From Primula veris (lineage: Eukaryota > Streptophyta > Magnoliopsida > Ericales > Primulaceae), in assembly GCA_963682055.1 (NCBI GenBank), contig OY821743.1, forward strand, positions 33,714,702 to 33,778,701: 64,000 bases of DNA, in the 5' to 3' direction. Below, one piece after another: positions 23,752-36,173 of the stretch. Under the pieces are notes generated by a model. It did no database searches. It saw nothing but the letters and a program-made list of their open reading frames with translations, and was not told where the DNA came from. A program made the position numbers and the translations under genes. The first letter of the stretch is position 1, and each line of letters begins with the position of its first letter.

Positions 23752-26700
23752 TTATAGCAGAAAATTGTCGATCATGTGTTGGATCACATCGCTTCCATCA
23801 GAGTGCAAAAGGTAGCTCTTAACCTGCAGAAGTACATTTATAAAAAAAACTTTTAAGTAACCACCAGTATATTTATAAAAAAAAAAGCCAAATCTGAAGG
23901 TAAAAATGTCAGATTTGCAAATGTTTTACGATGCATTCAGCAATACATAATCTAAGTGAGTTTCTTTTCTCAACAGAGCAATCTGTTAAAAACAAAAGCC
24001 ACTTGCAGCCACAGTTGTCCATTTGTTTCAATAAGTTTCAAAGAATATAAGAACAAGAAATAAGAACTAGACTTGCCTGAATGGTACTGTGTGCGAATAT
24101 TCTCTGTACACTTCCTTTAAAATCAACGTCGACCCTTTCCCATGTCATTTTCGTGAGTGCCCTTATCATTTCCTCTACAATTTGATAAAAAAAAAATCAC
24201 AAAAAGATTTAAAACTCAATCCTATGATGGAAAAGAGTTTCAAGATGATGATGTGAAGATCTGTTTGTAACATGTCTATGATGATATACTATTAGTTCAC
24301 ATTCATCCATCTCACCAGCTAATATCTACTCCTATGTGATTTTGTAACACATGTGTGGTTGTTCGGCTATAACTTTAATAGGAGCTGTATATATGATCGT
24401 AAACTTTGTATTTTGAGTTCATTCCTGGAGTTTAATATCGTTCAACGCAATTAAAGTTTAAGAATGAACATCATGTTAAACAAGATGAACCAAATCCATA
24501 CAGTAATAAAGACGCCACTCAATTCTACAAACGTTCTTCTGTTTGTATCAAGTCTGTTTAAGCTTTACATGGAAAACATCTCATTAGAAATATGATTTTT
24601 CTTAATATTCAAGATATGTGATTCAAATGCTTTCAATGTCTTTTTATTATTCTTCAATGGTGAAAACTCTAAATTACTGACTGATCAATGACTATGCAAA
24701 AACTCTCGACATTTGTATGGACAAGATTGCAGATTACCCTGCCATTACCATCATACATAGTGCAGGAGAAAAAAAAAAAGTTTAGGAAACTCCTACTGTC
24801 ACATTAGCAAACACCAGGGATTAATAATTTCTAAAAAATGGGCCAAAACCAGCAAATTTAGTGAATCGGATAATATTTTAACACTAACCTTCCATTTCCA
24901 CAGTCTTGTATCTATTGCGATGAGCCTCCAGATCACTATCTTCTTGAGTATTTTCGCTTTTTACTGTTTCGACGTTGATGATATGTGGGTATATCTCACT
25001 TCTTGAAAGACTTCGAGGCTGAGAGTGGATAAGTAAGTAAAGTAACAGGTAAAAGAGACAGAAATTCAAATACAATAAAGATAAGCATTAAGATTTAGAG
25101 CTTAGAATTACTTTTGGAAGCTCACTTCGGCGCCTTATAGATGATGTACTCCATCCAACAATTACTGTAAACGAGGTCAAGATTTTCACAAAAGATGAAA
25201 TTTGGCAAACTCAAGTGTCAAATATTTTGCTTTATTGAGCTTTTCATTAACTAACAACATAAATTTGAGTAAGAATACAGAGTACAAGAACGCAAGGCTT
25301 GTGAAAGGATACAATCAAAACGTGCATTCGAATAGGTTACCCGCCGTTTAAAAGACTTTAAAGCAGATCTGCAAGATAGTATCAATGATCAGGATCATCC
25401 TAGAATAATAAACTGTTTGCCATCACAAATGTCAAATGATACTTTGCTGGCATTGATAAAAAAAAAAAATAGTGCTCACATGAAGGGAAGTTCATCGTTA
25501 TCTTTTACCATTTGGAGTAATAATGGAGGTTTTTCTTTATCACCGTCTCTCAAGAATAAATGTTTTCCTGTTCTCCCAAGAAACGATGATGCCCGCGAAG
25601 CGAAATTCTCCAGATTGTAAATGCCACATAAAGCTGGAGTCTGTTTCTTTTCAAAGACGGACTAAGTTAGATGAAAAGTTTGTTATTTTGTAGTAATAAA
25701 TTGAAGAGAAAATTTCCACCTCATAGTATATTAGCAGTTCAAAAATGTTTCAAAATCAAGTTCAAATATAAAAAAATGGAACGAGAAAAAAAGAAAGGAA
25801 AAAGAAAAAGAGCGAGTTAGTAACCTGCTTGTGTCCCCTAGAACCAAGATGTGGCGTCACGGATGTGATGAAATTCATTGGCTCCAATCCCGCGATTTTA
25901 CCCTTTATTTTATCTTCAAAACATTGATTTTTAGATTCACCGTTATCATATTTTCTAATCTCTAAGGACCATTTATTTGGAACAGATTTTCCATACAAGT
26001 TTGCGATTGCATATCTTGAAACTAGGCCACCTAATGAGTGTCCCACGAAGGAGATTTTACGAAGATATGGATGGCGTTCTATCACTGATAGCACCTGGGA
26101 GGAATAAAGCTAATTTCGATGATTCAAAATTAAGAAAATCAGAAAATAATCAGAAAATATAAATCTAGGAAAGAAAATGACTATCTTGATGGATTAGTTG
26201 CAAACCTCATCTGCCAATCTATTTCCCATTACGTCGATACCATCCAACGTCAACATCGAATGATTACATTTACTACCTGGACATAAATTTACCAATGCCA
26301 TTGTGTTAATACCATATTTCTACAAAAGTGAGCATATCAACACTACGGAGTATAATAGTACCATCCTCTCATCTTCGTAGACGAATTACATTTCTAAACT
26401 ACAAGCTATCAGTGCAAGAATTAAAAAACCTTCTCGCAAATGATGTGGTTATAATCTAAAGTTAGTCTAGTACAGTAACGAGATATAATGTGATAAAGAC
26501 TCACAGTGAACCAAAACGTCGTGAGGGTACTTCTTTAAAAACTGCTTTGCAGCAAATCTCCAATCTTGACAACTGTGAACACGTAAGTAATTTTTATGTT
26601 AAAAGTTTAAGTAATTTTGACGTTGAACTCTACCAATCGAAGGATGAACATTCTAAATAAAAACAAGGTCACAAAATAATGTTGAATATGTTGTTTTTAT

Positions 26701-29700
26701 CACTTAGGATTAATGCATTGGTTACTACTCGGTAATTGAGCTTATACTTTGTACAACATCGAGTGACCTCAAATTTGACGGTATTTCGTTACAAAAGTAA
26801 AGGTTGATGTAAAATAATAACCACATTGTTTCGTCCTTAATCATGTATAAATACCATACACTTCAATTAATTAATATCATGCAACCATTTTTCTTATTTT
26901 TTGCAGCAACCATTCATGAATCATGTCACAGAGATGATAGCCTTTCATCAGAGGATGAGATAAGATAATAAAGATAGTGGGCTAAAGTGGCATCCTAAGA
27001 GGACATGCCTTCAGTCCCACAGTCAGATTAACGATAAAAATATTATGGCCAAAAAATGGTTGCATGTGAGTCGTGACTAAGTAAACTTAGACCACCAAAT
27101 TAAGGAAGAGTTGATAGAGTAGTTGATAATCTGTGTATTTATATATAACCTTAGGTGCACATTAAAATGTATAGCGTGCCTTCTAATAAGCAAAATCAAA
27201 AAACACTAAAAGAAAGAGAAAAAAAGGTCAAATGGCTTCTGCTTTGCTTTCAAGTAGGGCCACTATGGCCCGGGCTACCCCAGTCCAGGCCAGCATGGTG
27301 GCACCGTTCACCGGGCTAAAATCCAGCTCAGCATTCCCAGTTACACGCAAAAATGATGACATTACCAACTTAGCTAGCAACGGGGGACGAGTTCAATGCA
27401 TGAAGGTGTGGCCCCCAATTGGGTTGAAGAAATTTGAGACCTTATCTTACCTTCCCCCACTACCGTTGAGCAACTAGCTAAGGAAGTTGACTACCTTCTA
27501 CGAATGGGGTGGGTCCCATGTATCGAGTTCTCAACCGAGGGAGGATTTGTTTACCGTGAGCACAACAGTTCCCCGGGATACTACGATGGACGATACTGGA
27601 CAATGTGGAAGCTCCCCATGTTTGGTTGCAATGACTCATCGCAGGTAATTACCAAAAAATGTCTTCTTTCTGAATGATTTTTAAAAATATGGGGGACAAT
27701 TTGAATTCTGTCAAATAATCATACACAGAATTGTACTTGACATATATTACCACCTAAATATTGTGTATTTCAGGCAAAGATAGTGGATCAAATATAAATA
27801 TGAAGTATTAATTTTTAATATCGACTCCTCTTTGGCATTGGATCATGAAAATTTATCAACCGACGATGATTATATATGGAACTCATTCGGGCTTGAGTCT
27901 TAATGATAGAAATTGGAATTTTAAAGGAAAACGACACTCGATGAAAACTAGAGGTCATAGAGTGCAAACAAAGTGATAATATGAGAAGAGTGGTTTTGAT
28001 GTCAATATAAAGTTTTGATACTTCATTGTAGCTGATGTCCATCTTCATCTAGTCCCAGGGATTTACCAGCACACCATAAGTTAAATTGTAGACCATTATT
28101 GAGGATTTTTGTTATTAATTTGGTTACTTCTAAAGCCTTTTCTGAAAAGCTTTTGGTTGTCAAATGTGTGCATTTTTTATCTTTGGTCACGGCGCTAAAC
28201 GGGGAGTGATAAGGAGAAATGATGCATACTTTGAGCTCATTTGCTATCATTTAGGGCTGAAAAGTTGCTTTTTTAACTTCTTTTTATCCCCAAAGAGAGA
28301 GAGGTTTTTGTAACCTTGTTATGGCTGTATTTGATTGGTATTGTTGCTGGTATTGTTATCTGAAAAAATATTTTTTTTTAAAAATAATAATAATAAAAAA
28401 ATGAAGTATTAAATTTCCAGATAATTGTATAAGTATTAAAAGTTACACAAGTATGATCTAATAAGTGAAAATTGTCTTAAGTTTCCTGTTCTTTTTTTCG
28501 TTTGCCTAAATTGTATTTTTATCCATCATAGGTGATCAAGGAGGTTGAGGAGTGCAAGAAGGAGTATGAGGAGGCGTTCATTCGTATCATCGGCTTCGAC
28601 AACAAGCGCCAAGTGCAGTGCATCAGTTTCATTGCCCACAAGCCCGGAAGCTACTAAATATGATTTAGTCATAATCGTTAATTCAATGATGATTTTCTTG
28701 TATTATCTTAATAAGGTGTTTTTTCTCGAAAATTTGGACCAAGTGTTTTATTTTGTCTAATTTTGTTGTCTTTCATGATTAGATCCCCAACCAGGGTAAG
28801 CCGGCTAGAATAGGCAAGACCTTTCTGTGAAAGTTGCCCGTTAGACGAAATTCGGATTATATGTAATTTTTTGTCTATTCGGTTGGTTTTAATAATCGGA
28901 TCTGCAATGGAGGAATAAAAGAGGATTACTCGAGTTGAAGAAAGTCTTTTTTTCATATTGTCTTGATAATCAGATAATGATCAAGAAAAAAAATCACACA
29001 TGGCATGCTCAATCTATCAACAATTAACCAAAATACTTATTACTGAAAAGTGAAAACTGACTTCAAGATTTTGGTACTCAAAATTTGCTTCAACAATTTT
29101 CACAGATAAGTTTCTTTAACTGGTTTCACTTCAAACAATACCTTTGCTTGTAGCTTTTAACTACAAAAAACACTGAGAGATCTGGCTCAGAACTTTTAGT
29201 TTTGGGAGAAAAATATTGTTAACTATGTCATAATTGATAACAATATTGCTACCAAAAACATAAATGTTACGTATGATTTATACAACATGGGTTATGGATA
29301 GGGGCAGACCCAAATCGAGTAAGACTTGAGTTTTGGGCAATTGATCTGGAAAAAAAAGTTAAGGACAATATCCGACTATATTTTTAATATAATTGATAGT
29401 TAAAATAAAAATATTAAATACCAATTTGTTTAAGTTACAATTTAGTTTTATTTTTATTTTGATTTGTATTTTTCAAGCAAAAAAAAAATCGAGTTTTAAA
29501 CATTCAGATATACCGGACCAGCAGTAGTTATATATATATATATAAAGTGGTTAAGGACTTGATATATTTCGCTCACCATGACTAGTAAATCTCAAAAATA
29601 AAAGTAGTTATAAAAAAAATATACATATCCAGAATGGAGTCGTTGACCAAATATCCCACACTCATGATGACTTGTGACAAGGCAATGTTTTTTTAGGACT

Positions 29701-31062
29701 TCAAGTCAAGTTATCTATCATTTTAACAAGTCCATCCAACACATTACTATCGGAGCAGTTTGACCAAATTTCAGTATTTTGAATTAGCTTGAAGTGATTC
29801 ATCGGAATTTATTTCGTTCAACGGACTTCATAGAAATGAGCGAAATTTGTTTCTAAAGTCTTTTCTTTTAATCTGAAAGTTAAAAGTTTTAATCTTTTTC
29901 AGCAAAAAAACAACCCAGTTTAAAAATAAAGTGAAATACTGCATGGATTGCTATAAAAACTTAGAAAGTAAAAACTACCACCAAACACATCCTACACTCA
30001 TCCATCGTCAGTTTATATCAATGTTGATATACCATTTCTTTTGATCACAATACACAACGATTTGTTGAGTCTTATTCAAAGTTAGAGTTATTTTTTTTGT
30101 CTGGTTTTGATGAGCTTTGGATGGCCTTGCGGAATTAGTCTTCTTTGGGATGAAAACGTTGATTGTAGAAGTTTTGTCTAAAATCGAGACTTATTGAGAT
30201 ATGTAGACCGTAGTCATCGATCAATGATAGAAGGTGGTGAAAGCAGTGACTAGTAAATGTTTTCAATATAGGTGTATTTGGTTATGAACCATGATAGTGT
30301 GTTGTGGTTTAAATCTACTATATTCGTAGAGAATGTTTCGGTTGCAAGAGACACCTGATCGGTTTCTCTGTTGTTTGTGTATTCACTGAAACGGTTTCGT
30401 TTTATAGGGTTTTCATCACCCTTTTTATGTATGGGTCCCCATAGATTCTAAATTTTGTAAAGAATTAGAGGAATCCGACTTGTATCTATCTACTCACTAG
30501 TGAAATTTCTTCATTTGCTAAAAAAATAAATAAAAAATACACAACCATTCATATCAGATGTATGAGCTCAATCAAACAAAAATAAATAAACATAGTAGTC
30601 GTGGTGCAACATGAAAACTTTTCAAGTGTAAAGAGATAGTATATCTTCCTTCTAATTTTTCTTAAGTACGCACTTACATTAAAACGTGGTAGACAATCCT
30701 ATATTCCTATAACATCTAAACGTTTTATGAATGTTTCTTTGAATATTTCCTTCAACTGATCATCTCATTAAATATTAAACACTACCAAATTCATCTTCAT
30801 TATCAATTCTACACTAACAAAACCATGCGTAAATCTATGATTTTAGACAGGTTGACCTAGGCAATCCAGTTTTTCGGAAAATCCAAATTTACAAACTAAA
30901 AAAAAAGTCTAACCTTCCTACGATTCCATTAACCATAACGACAAGGTGTCGTGGTTGATCTCCGGCATGAGCGGCCTCCATATCGAAGCTGCCATCGGTC
31001 ACCGGTGTATCCACCGTGGGAACACCATAATCTCCTCGAAAACAGCTTCTTAATTTCACCAT
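23752..31062 (-). CDS. DUF676-type lipase / putative serine esterase, ten exons
   Basis: Minus-strand exons: 31062-30914, 26572-26505, 26276-26206, 26094-25825, 25640-25480, 25368-25313, 25164-25112, 25018-24889, 24174-24077, 23823-23752. They total 1,128 bp and all phases match, giving 375 residues. The product is an alpha/beta hydrolase like Arabidopsis At4g25770, At5g51180 and At1g29120 (PF05057). [12 protein letters not shown] (residues 39-50, last codon split by intron 1) is the oxyanion strand, GHSLGG (114-119) carries nucleophile Ser116, and [40 protein letters not shown] and [12 protein letters not shown] are family signatures. The stop follows the usual HMIDNFLL end. Intron 1 is 4,341 bp and holds the RBCS gene on the other strand. 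Intron 9 has a GC donor (CAG/GCAAGT). After the Asp of RFD the exon junction codes Leu where relatives, as I recall them, have His. Confidence 0.88.
26953..26966 (+). promoter_or_regulatory. I-box of the RBCS promoter
   Basis: GGATGAGATAAGAT matches the I-box (GATAAG core) of light-regulated RBCS promoters almost base for base. It is followed at about 26976 by AAAGTGGCATCC, a possible degenerate G-box remnant (ACGTGGCA in the usual array). Confidence 0.75.
27136..27149 (+). promoter_or_regulatory. TATA box of RBCS
   Basis: TATTTATATATAAC lies about 90 bases before the RBCS ATG, giving a leader of roughly 55-65 bases. Confidence 0.75.
27232..28657 (+). pseudogene. RBCS: Rubisco small subunit gene (RBCS) with a 1-base frameshift
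   Basis: Exon 1 runs 27232-27644 and exon 2 28532-28657, with an 887-bp intron (CAG/GTAATT...CATAG/GTGATC). It encodes a chloroplast transit peptide ([20 protein letters not shown], then [11 protein letters not shown]) and mature protein from [20 protein letters not shown]. At 27463-27464 one base is missing from a codon: frame 1 then ends LPLSN-stop at 27477, while frame shifted by one continues [39 protein letters not shown] and, in exon 2, [15 protein letters not shown] to HKPGSY-stop. All other conserved residues look intact. The normal product is the nuclear-encoded small subunit of Rubisco in the stroma. The introns usual near mature codons 2/3 and 47/48 are absent; the only intron follows codon 82. 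The gene lies inside intron 1 of the lipase gene, in antisense. A sequencing error cannot be excluded. Confidence 0.9.
28658..30913. other. Remainder of lipase intron 1
   Basis: About 2.2 kb of AT-rich sequence right of RBCS; only the first few hundred bases would be RBCS 3' UTR. A TA microsatellite is at about 29530. No second gene is seen. Confidence 0.6.
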
Positions 31063-32860
31063 ATAAATGAAATTATTCTTCTCTTTTTACCCCACTAAAT
31101 ATAAAAATTCTTCCTGAATAACCTATGCTGATATTTAAGTATCTATTTTCCTTCTATTATCTTTTACATTCTATCTCTATGACCTTGTCTTCAACTCTCT
31201 GGAAACAAGCACTTGTCTCACATTCATATAAGTGTGTGTCTATATATTTTTTCCTAGATGCGTATGTAATTGTTTACGTGTTTGTATAATTGTATTTTTA
31301 ATTTTTGTATGATGTGTTTTGGTTAGGTCAAATAGGCGATTATGGGATTAATAGAGGAGTTAGTTAACAAGTGGGGTCCAAATGACGATAACTTTAAAAC
31401 GACACCTAAATTAATTAGTAATGATGAAACAATTCGTAAAGTGGAAGGTTATTGTTCGCTTTATTTCTAAGTAAAATAACATGAGAAAAAAAATAGAGAT
31501 CGTTCAACTAGACGATAATGAGTAAGCTCTGATGAACTATACGTGTGTGTGTGAAAAAAACAGTTTTGTAACATAATAATGATGAACTAAATTTAAAGTT
31601 AAAAGATGCATAGTTTTTAAAATGCAATGATAATATAATTGAGTTGGTTACAAATATTATTATGTAAATTATTTTAGTACAGTGATATTAAACTGATATT
31701 CTTATAGATATACATATAATTTTTTTAATGAAGAATGGGCAAATATTACCCTCGTTATCTTTATTTAAGGTTTTAAGCTAAATGAACCGTTCGTGAACGT
31801 TCCTCGGACTCTGATTCATAACCGTTCGTTACTAAACGAATCTGACCAAACTTTTCACTAAAACATGGTATGAATATGAATGTAATATTTTCGGTGTCCT
31901 TCTCCGTGTCCTTGTTTTTTCTCATCTTTTCTTTCTTAAAAATGTTATTTTCTCCATCTATGACATGATATAAAGAGCTTATTTGGATAACAAAGTGCTA
32001 AAATCCAGATTTCAGTCATTTAGATTGAGATTCAACGACCAAGATGTACATGACTACATCTTCTCAACCACATGATCATCTTAATTTAACGATCGGAATG
32101 ATCGATTTCAGCTGCTCGCAACAACCGTGTAACACAGTTTTCTTTAGGTTCCATGGTTCCCCATTAGGTGAAAATTAGGATAAACGGATGTCCCATTTTA
32201 AATTTCTTGAGTGGCCTCCAAGGTTTGAAGTTTAATATTTGGTGTTATTTTTAACCAAATACAAAATCTAGCTAACACCAGCGATAAACCGATAACCATC
32301 AAGAATCTTTTAGTTTCCAACAGACAAATTTTATAATAGGTTGCAAGTCAACGTTAGTATTCAAGAAAAATTCAAAATTTGCAAAGAATAACTAAAGCAA
32401 ATTAATTACATGTATTTCAGTAAGTTTTTCTAATTGTCATACATGTTACTTTTATGTTTTTTTTTCCCATCAATTTTACATTAGAAATTAAGTCTTTCTA
32501 TCCGTTTAAGTTCATTTTGATACACTCTAGACCGTATAAACTTGAAAGTAACTTTGAAGTTAACTTCTCCTGTAAGTGGTTTACTTGTACTAGCTATCTT
32601 TCCACGAATATCATACATAGACACTAGATAATAAATAATTTTTCTTACAAATTCTAACTTTCACATTCAACTTTCCCTTAGAAATAAAATTTGCATCACT
32701 TAATTACGAGTTATGAGTCTTATGACTGTATTGCATGGTATAGGAGGGGTTATAGACCGAATCAGTCACACCCTTGTGTTTAAAACACCTTTGTCAAAGG
32801 CCCAAATTAAGGCAACTACTTTATATTTGTATATATGTTTAATGCTTTGCACTTGGTGCA
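31063..32860. other. Intergenic DNA upstream of the lipase gene
   Basis: Presumed promoter side of the lipase gene (minus strand). No gene or structured repeat is recognised. Confidence 0.6.
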
Positions 32861-32864
32861 TAAG

Positions 32865-33010
32865 TACACAAAAAAAATGTTCAACCCGTCATAGGAATTA
32901 TGACAGTTTTTTTTTTTTCTGTTACGAATTTATTAGCTATAACTTTTGTGACAGCTTGTGACGGTTTTTTAAAATAGTAACAGATTTATGACATTTTTAT
33001 GATAGTATTC
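32865..33010. mobile_element. Degraded CACTA-type MITE
   Basis: Contains TGTTACGAATTTATTAGC, TTTTGTGACAGCTTGTGACG and other TGACGG/TGACAG words in the order seen in the MITEs at 51779, 54810 and 62975, but its ends are no longer clear. Confidence 0.45.
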
Positions 33011-33041
33011 TGGACTCGGACAACAGGATGCTTATAAAATA

Positions 33042-33082
<41 letters not shown>

Positions 33083-33383
33083 AGGCTGGGCGAAAAACCG
33101 GAAAAATCGAACCGAACCGAAAAAGACCGAAAAGACCGAAACCGAAAAACCGAAAAAAATTCGGGTCGGTTTCGGTTTTCAGTAAAACCGAACCGAAAAA
33201 GACCAAAACCGAAAAAGACCGAAAAATCAAAAATAAAACTGAAAAAAACCGAAACTGGACCGAAAAAACCGGTCCGGTTTGGTCCAAAAAATAAAAAAAC
33301 CGAAACCGAAAAAAACTGAACCGAAAAATATGCTCGGTTTCGGTTTTGCCAAAAAACGAACCGGACCGGACCAGACTCAGCCC

Positions 33384-33385
<2 letters not shown>
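33083..33385. mobile_element. hAT-like nonautonomous element, ACCGAA-rich, inside a TA repeat
   Basis: AGGCTGGGCGAAAAACCGG at the left and CCGGACCAGACTCAGCCCTA at the right form imperfect terminal inverted repeats. The interior is dozens of ACCGAA words whose strand flips at CGGTTTCGGTTTTCAGTAAAACCG. It sits in a (TA)n run (33043-33076 and 33385-33415), so a target duplication cannot be read. Closest relative in the window: 10971-11201. Confidence 0.65.
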
Positions 33386-33414
<29 letters not shown>

Positions 33415-33970
33415 GATAAAAACGAATGTGAATAAACGTGCATATTTTTTCAACAAGTTTGTCACCAACATAACATGTGGGGTATATATTATTAGAGACC
33501 CCCAAAATGAAAGGTTATCGAGCCAAATTATGTTTATTTAAATTTTTTACTTAGTTTGTCCCCAACATAAGGGTATAGAGTATATATAGATTACTAGCTA
33601 GCTATTGCCTATTTGTGCATCTTCTGGAATTTACATGAAATTAATTAATTAATACTTCTTTATGGCCTAACTTAAACGTGGTTGTCAGTTTTATCACCAA
33701 TTTAATTAGCTTGTTCTGAAAGGAGGGTCTATTTTTGTACTCTAGTATCTTGGTAAATTAATTATGTACACCTTCTATGGCATATACCCTTCGGGTTAGG
33801 TATTGCAAAATTTTAAAGTCCATTACACAAGGAATATGTAAAGCCACTAAGCCACACACTTCTATTTCATGCTTTTACCGTTTGCTTAAACAATTCTCAC
33901 TATACCAAAAAATATTATTTTTCATTCAATTATGAAATTGAAAAAAAATAATATAAACACACCGCTAAGT

Positions 33971-34770
33971 AAGGGTGTAAATAGTTCAGATTTGAATGAA
34001 TTATTGTCAATTCTAAACCAAACCATTAAGAATGGATTGTGAAATTTTGAATTCAAACCAAACCATTTATTTTTTCAATTCAAACCAAACCAAACCTAAT
34101 GGATTGGTTTGAGTTGGTTTTATGGATGCAATGGTTTCAGTGCGAATTCGGATCGGATTTGGGTTTTAATAATACTTGTCATTTGTTCTTTAATCTAAAT
34201 TAATACATATTTTAATAACAATTATTTACAAACAAAAATAATGTGAAAAATAATTTCAAACAATATACAACCAACGCTAATATATAAGTACAAAAATCTT
34301 TCATATACTCTAATCAACCACATAAACAATGTATAATAACATATTAATTCGGTTAGAAAATAAAGAAATATGACTCATATAATTAGTAAGAGTGAGATAA
34401 TAAAAAGTTAAGACATTTGAAATCTGTCGCACAATTATTATTTTTCATTAGATTAAAAAGTATATATATGCTCGTTTATTATTACTTATATATATGGAAG
34501 GAGTTTTAGGTTTTTTTTTCATAAATACGGTAAATAATAATGCTTGTTTTTAATGGGTATAACAGATTGACTTTACTGGTTTGGATCGGATTCAATGGTT
34601 TGGATCGGATTGGTCTGGTTCGGATTAACAGAATTGAAACTTAAGCCAAACCATTAACGACGAATTTGAAATATTTGAATCCAAAACCAAACTATTAGTA
34701 TTCAAAACCTAAATCAAACCTAACCAAACCAACGGTTCGGATCAGATTCACGGATTTTACTTACAGCCCT
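33971..34770. mobile_element. hAT-like nonautonomous element, AACCAAACC-rich
   Basis: The left end AAGGGTGTAAATAG and right end TTTACTTACAGCCCT are imperfect inverted repeats. Flanks ACCGCTAAGT (33961-33970) and ACCACTAAGT (34771-34780) look like an 8-10 bp target duplication with one mismatch. Both subterminal regions carry many AACCAAACC / GGTTTGG words. Confidence 0.7.
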
Positions 34771-34780
34771 ACCACTAAGT

Positions 34781-35821
34781 ACTAGTGATGGATACTTAGG
34801 AACGGACCTGGATCAACGGTCGGAAACACGATTAGATAGTATTATTGTAACAGTACTAGTTATAGATGGGCGGAAACTGTTTGAGAATATGTTTTACACC
34901 TCCGACTCATGAGGATCATATTCTGAAGCAAGCTAAATTTCCAAGCCAACTTTTCAATGAAGTCTTTAGTCTGAGAAAATGTTGTGTTTGGGGGTCAATA
35001 CATATGATAAGAACATATATTTTACAGCTTATGAGGATAATTTTCTGAAGTTTTGCTTTTGCTTTGACTTTGCTTTAAAAGACAATTTTTTAATGAGGAT
35101 TAGGTCTGAGAAAAGCTTGCGCTTTATTTTTGCTAATTAGTTTTGATAATAGATGCAGGTTGGTTAGAAGAGGAAAATTGCTATGCTGCTATTACAAGTT
35201 ACATTGCACCACTGCTTTTTATGACTTTTGTCTTTACTTAGAGTCATTAGAAAGTTTTATGTAAATTACTATGAGGTGTAGACTTTATCTAGGACTAGGG
35301 CCTTATGCTAATTGGAAACTAAATACCAAGAATCACACGCCTTAGATCACAACTGATCATTTGAAGACATAAGGTTGAGGGGGTATAAGGAGAGGTGGGA
35401 TCTTGGTGCTCCTTTTCCTTTGAAACATGAGGTTCCCGGCCTTATTTTTAGCCTCACCAATCCTAGTAATAATAGGCTTGTATGGCTATTTTAGTCAAGT
35501 TTCAGAATAGTTTCCTTTTTTATTGTAATGACCACTATGAGGGTTTAGACCTTATTTCTAATGAAATGCACCGGATTTTGGAAAGAAAACAAAAACTGAT
35601 CTGTGTGAATTTAAATGTTGATGTAGCTTTATATATATCTGTGTAATAGTATTAGTTTAAGATAGAGAAAATTGTAAACACTAAACTTTATGTTACTGTA
35701 GTTTCAAACATCGATTGAAATTTTTGTTGTTTCGACTAATTTCAGTGTGAATATAGTATTGACATTACAAATCCTTTATAGCTTCAACTTGAGGACAAGT
35801 TGAATTTGACGGGTCGGAATT
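34781..35821. other. Unassigned sequence, possible retroelement relic
   Basis: No conserved frame found. The right part ends CAACTTGAGGACAAGTTGAA, a phrase that often precedes 3' LTRs of Ty3-type elements. Confidence 0.35.
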
Positions 35822-36173
35822 TGTAACAATACCACGTTCAGAATGTCTTCATGCAAAATGGGAGGGAAAGTATCTAATTTCAAATTAAGTTATAGGCAGT
35901 TACATACTACTGTTAGTTTAAATTTTAAATTGAGTTTCTGTCAAATGCTTTGTATAAATAATTAGGAAAGTAAAAGATAATGGTAATGTGAAAAAAACTG
36001 TAACTTTATTCTAGACTTCGGTTTAGTGCTTGGAGAGTTTTGGCCTCTCGAATGCCAATATTTATGTATTTGCTAGTAATAAGTTGTAATACTAAAACTA
36101 TCGGTTTGTGTGTTATAAATTGCAATGGCAACTCTTTATATCGACTTAATGCATCTCTTAATTGGTTACGACA
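35822..36173 (+). mobile_element. Possible degraded LTR
   Basis: Begins TGTAACAATACCACG and ends GGTTACGACA, contains TGTATAAATAATTAGG as a possible TATA region, and is preceded by the CTTGAGGACAAG phrase. No partner LTR lies in the window and no target duplication is visible, so this stays tentative. Confidence 0.3.

Noticed and set aside
24884..25075. Small protein with an apparent hydrophobic N-terminus
   Set aside because: The hydrophobic part is intron read through upstream of lipase exon 8.
26577..26950. 5' truncation of the lipase gene at the RBCS promoter
   Set aside because: The missing N-terminal exon was found at 31062-30914, with a matching split codon.
27645..28531. A second lipase exon or other gene within the RBCS intron
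   Set aside because: No conserved frame on either strand; open frames are AT-rich.
32986..33471. Minus-strand open frame of 161 codons
   Set aside because: Phe/Arg/Ser-rich translation of an ACCGAA and TA simple repeat in a hAT-like element, not a gene.
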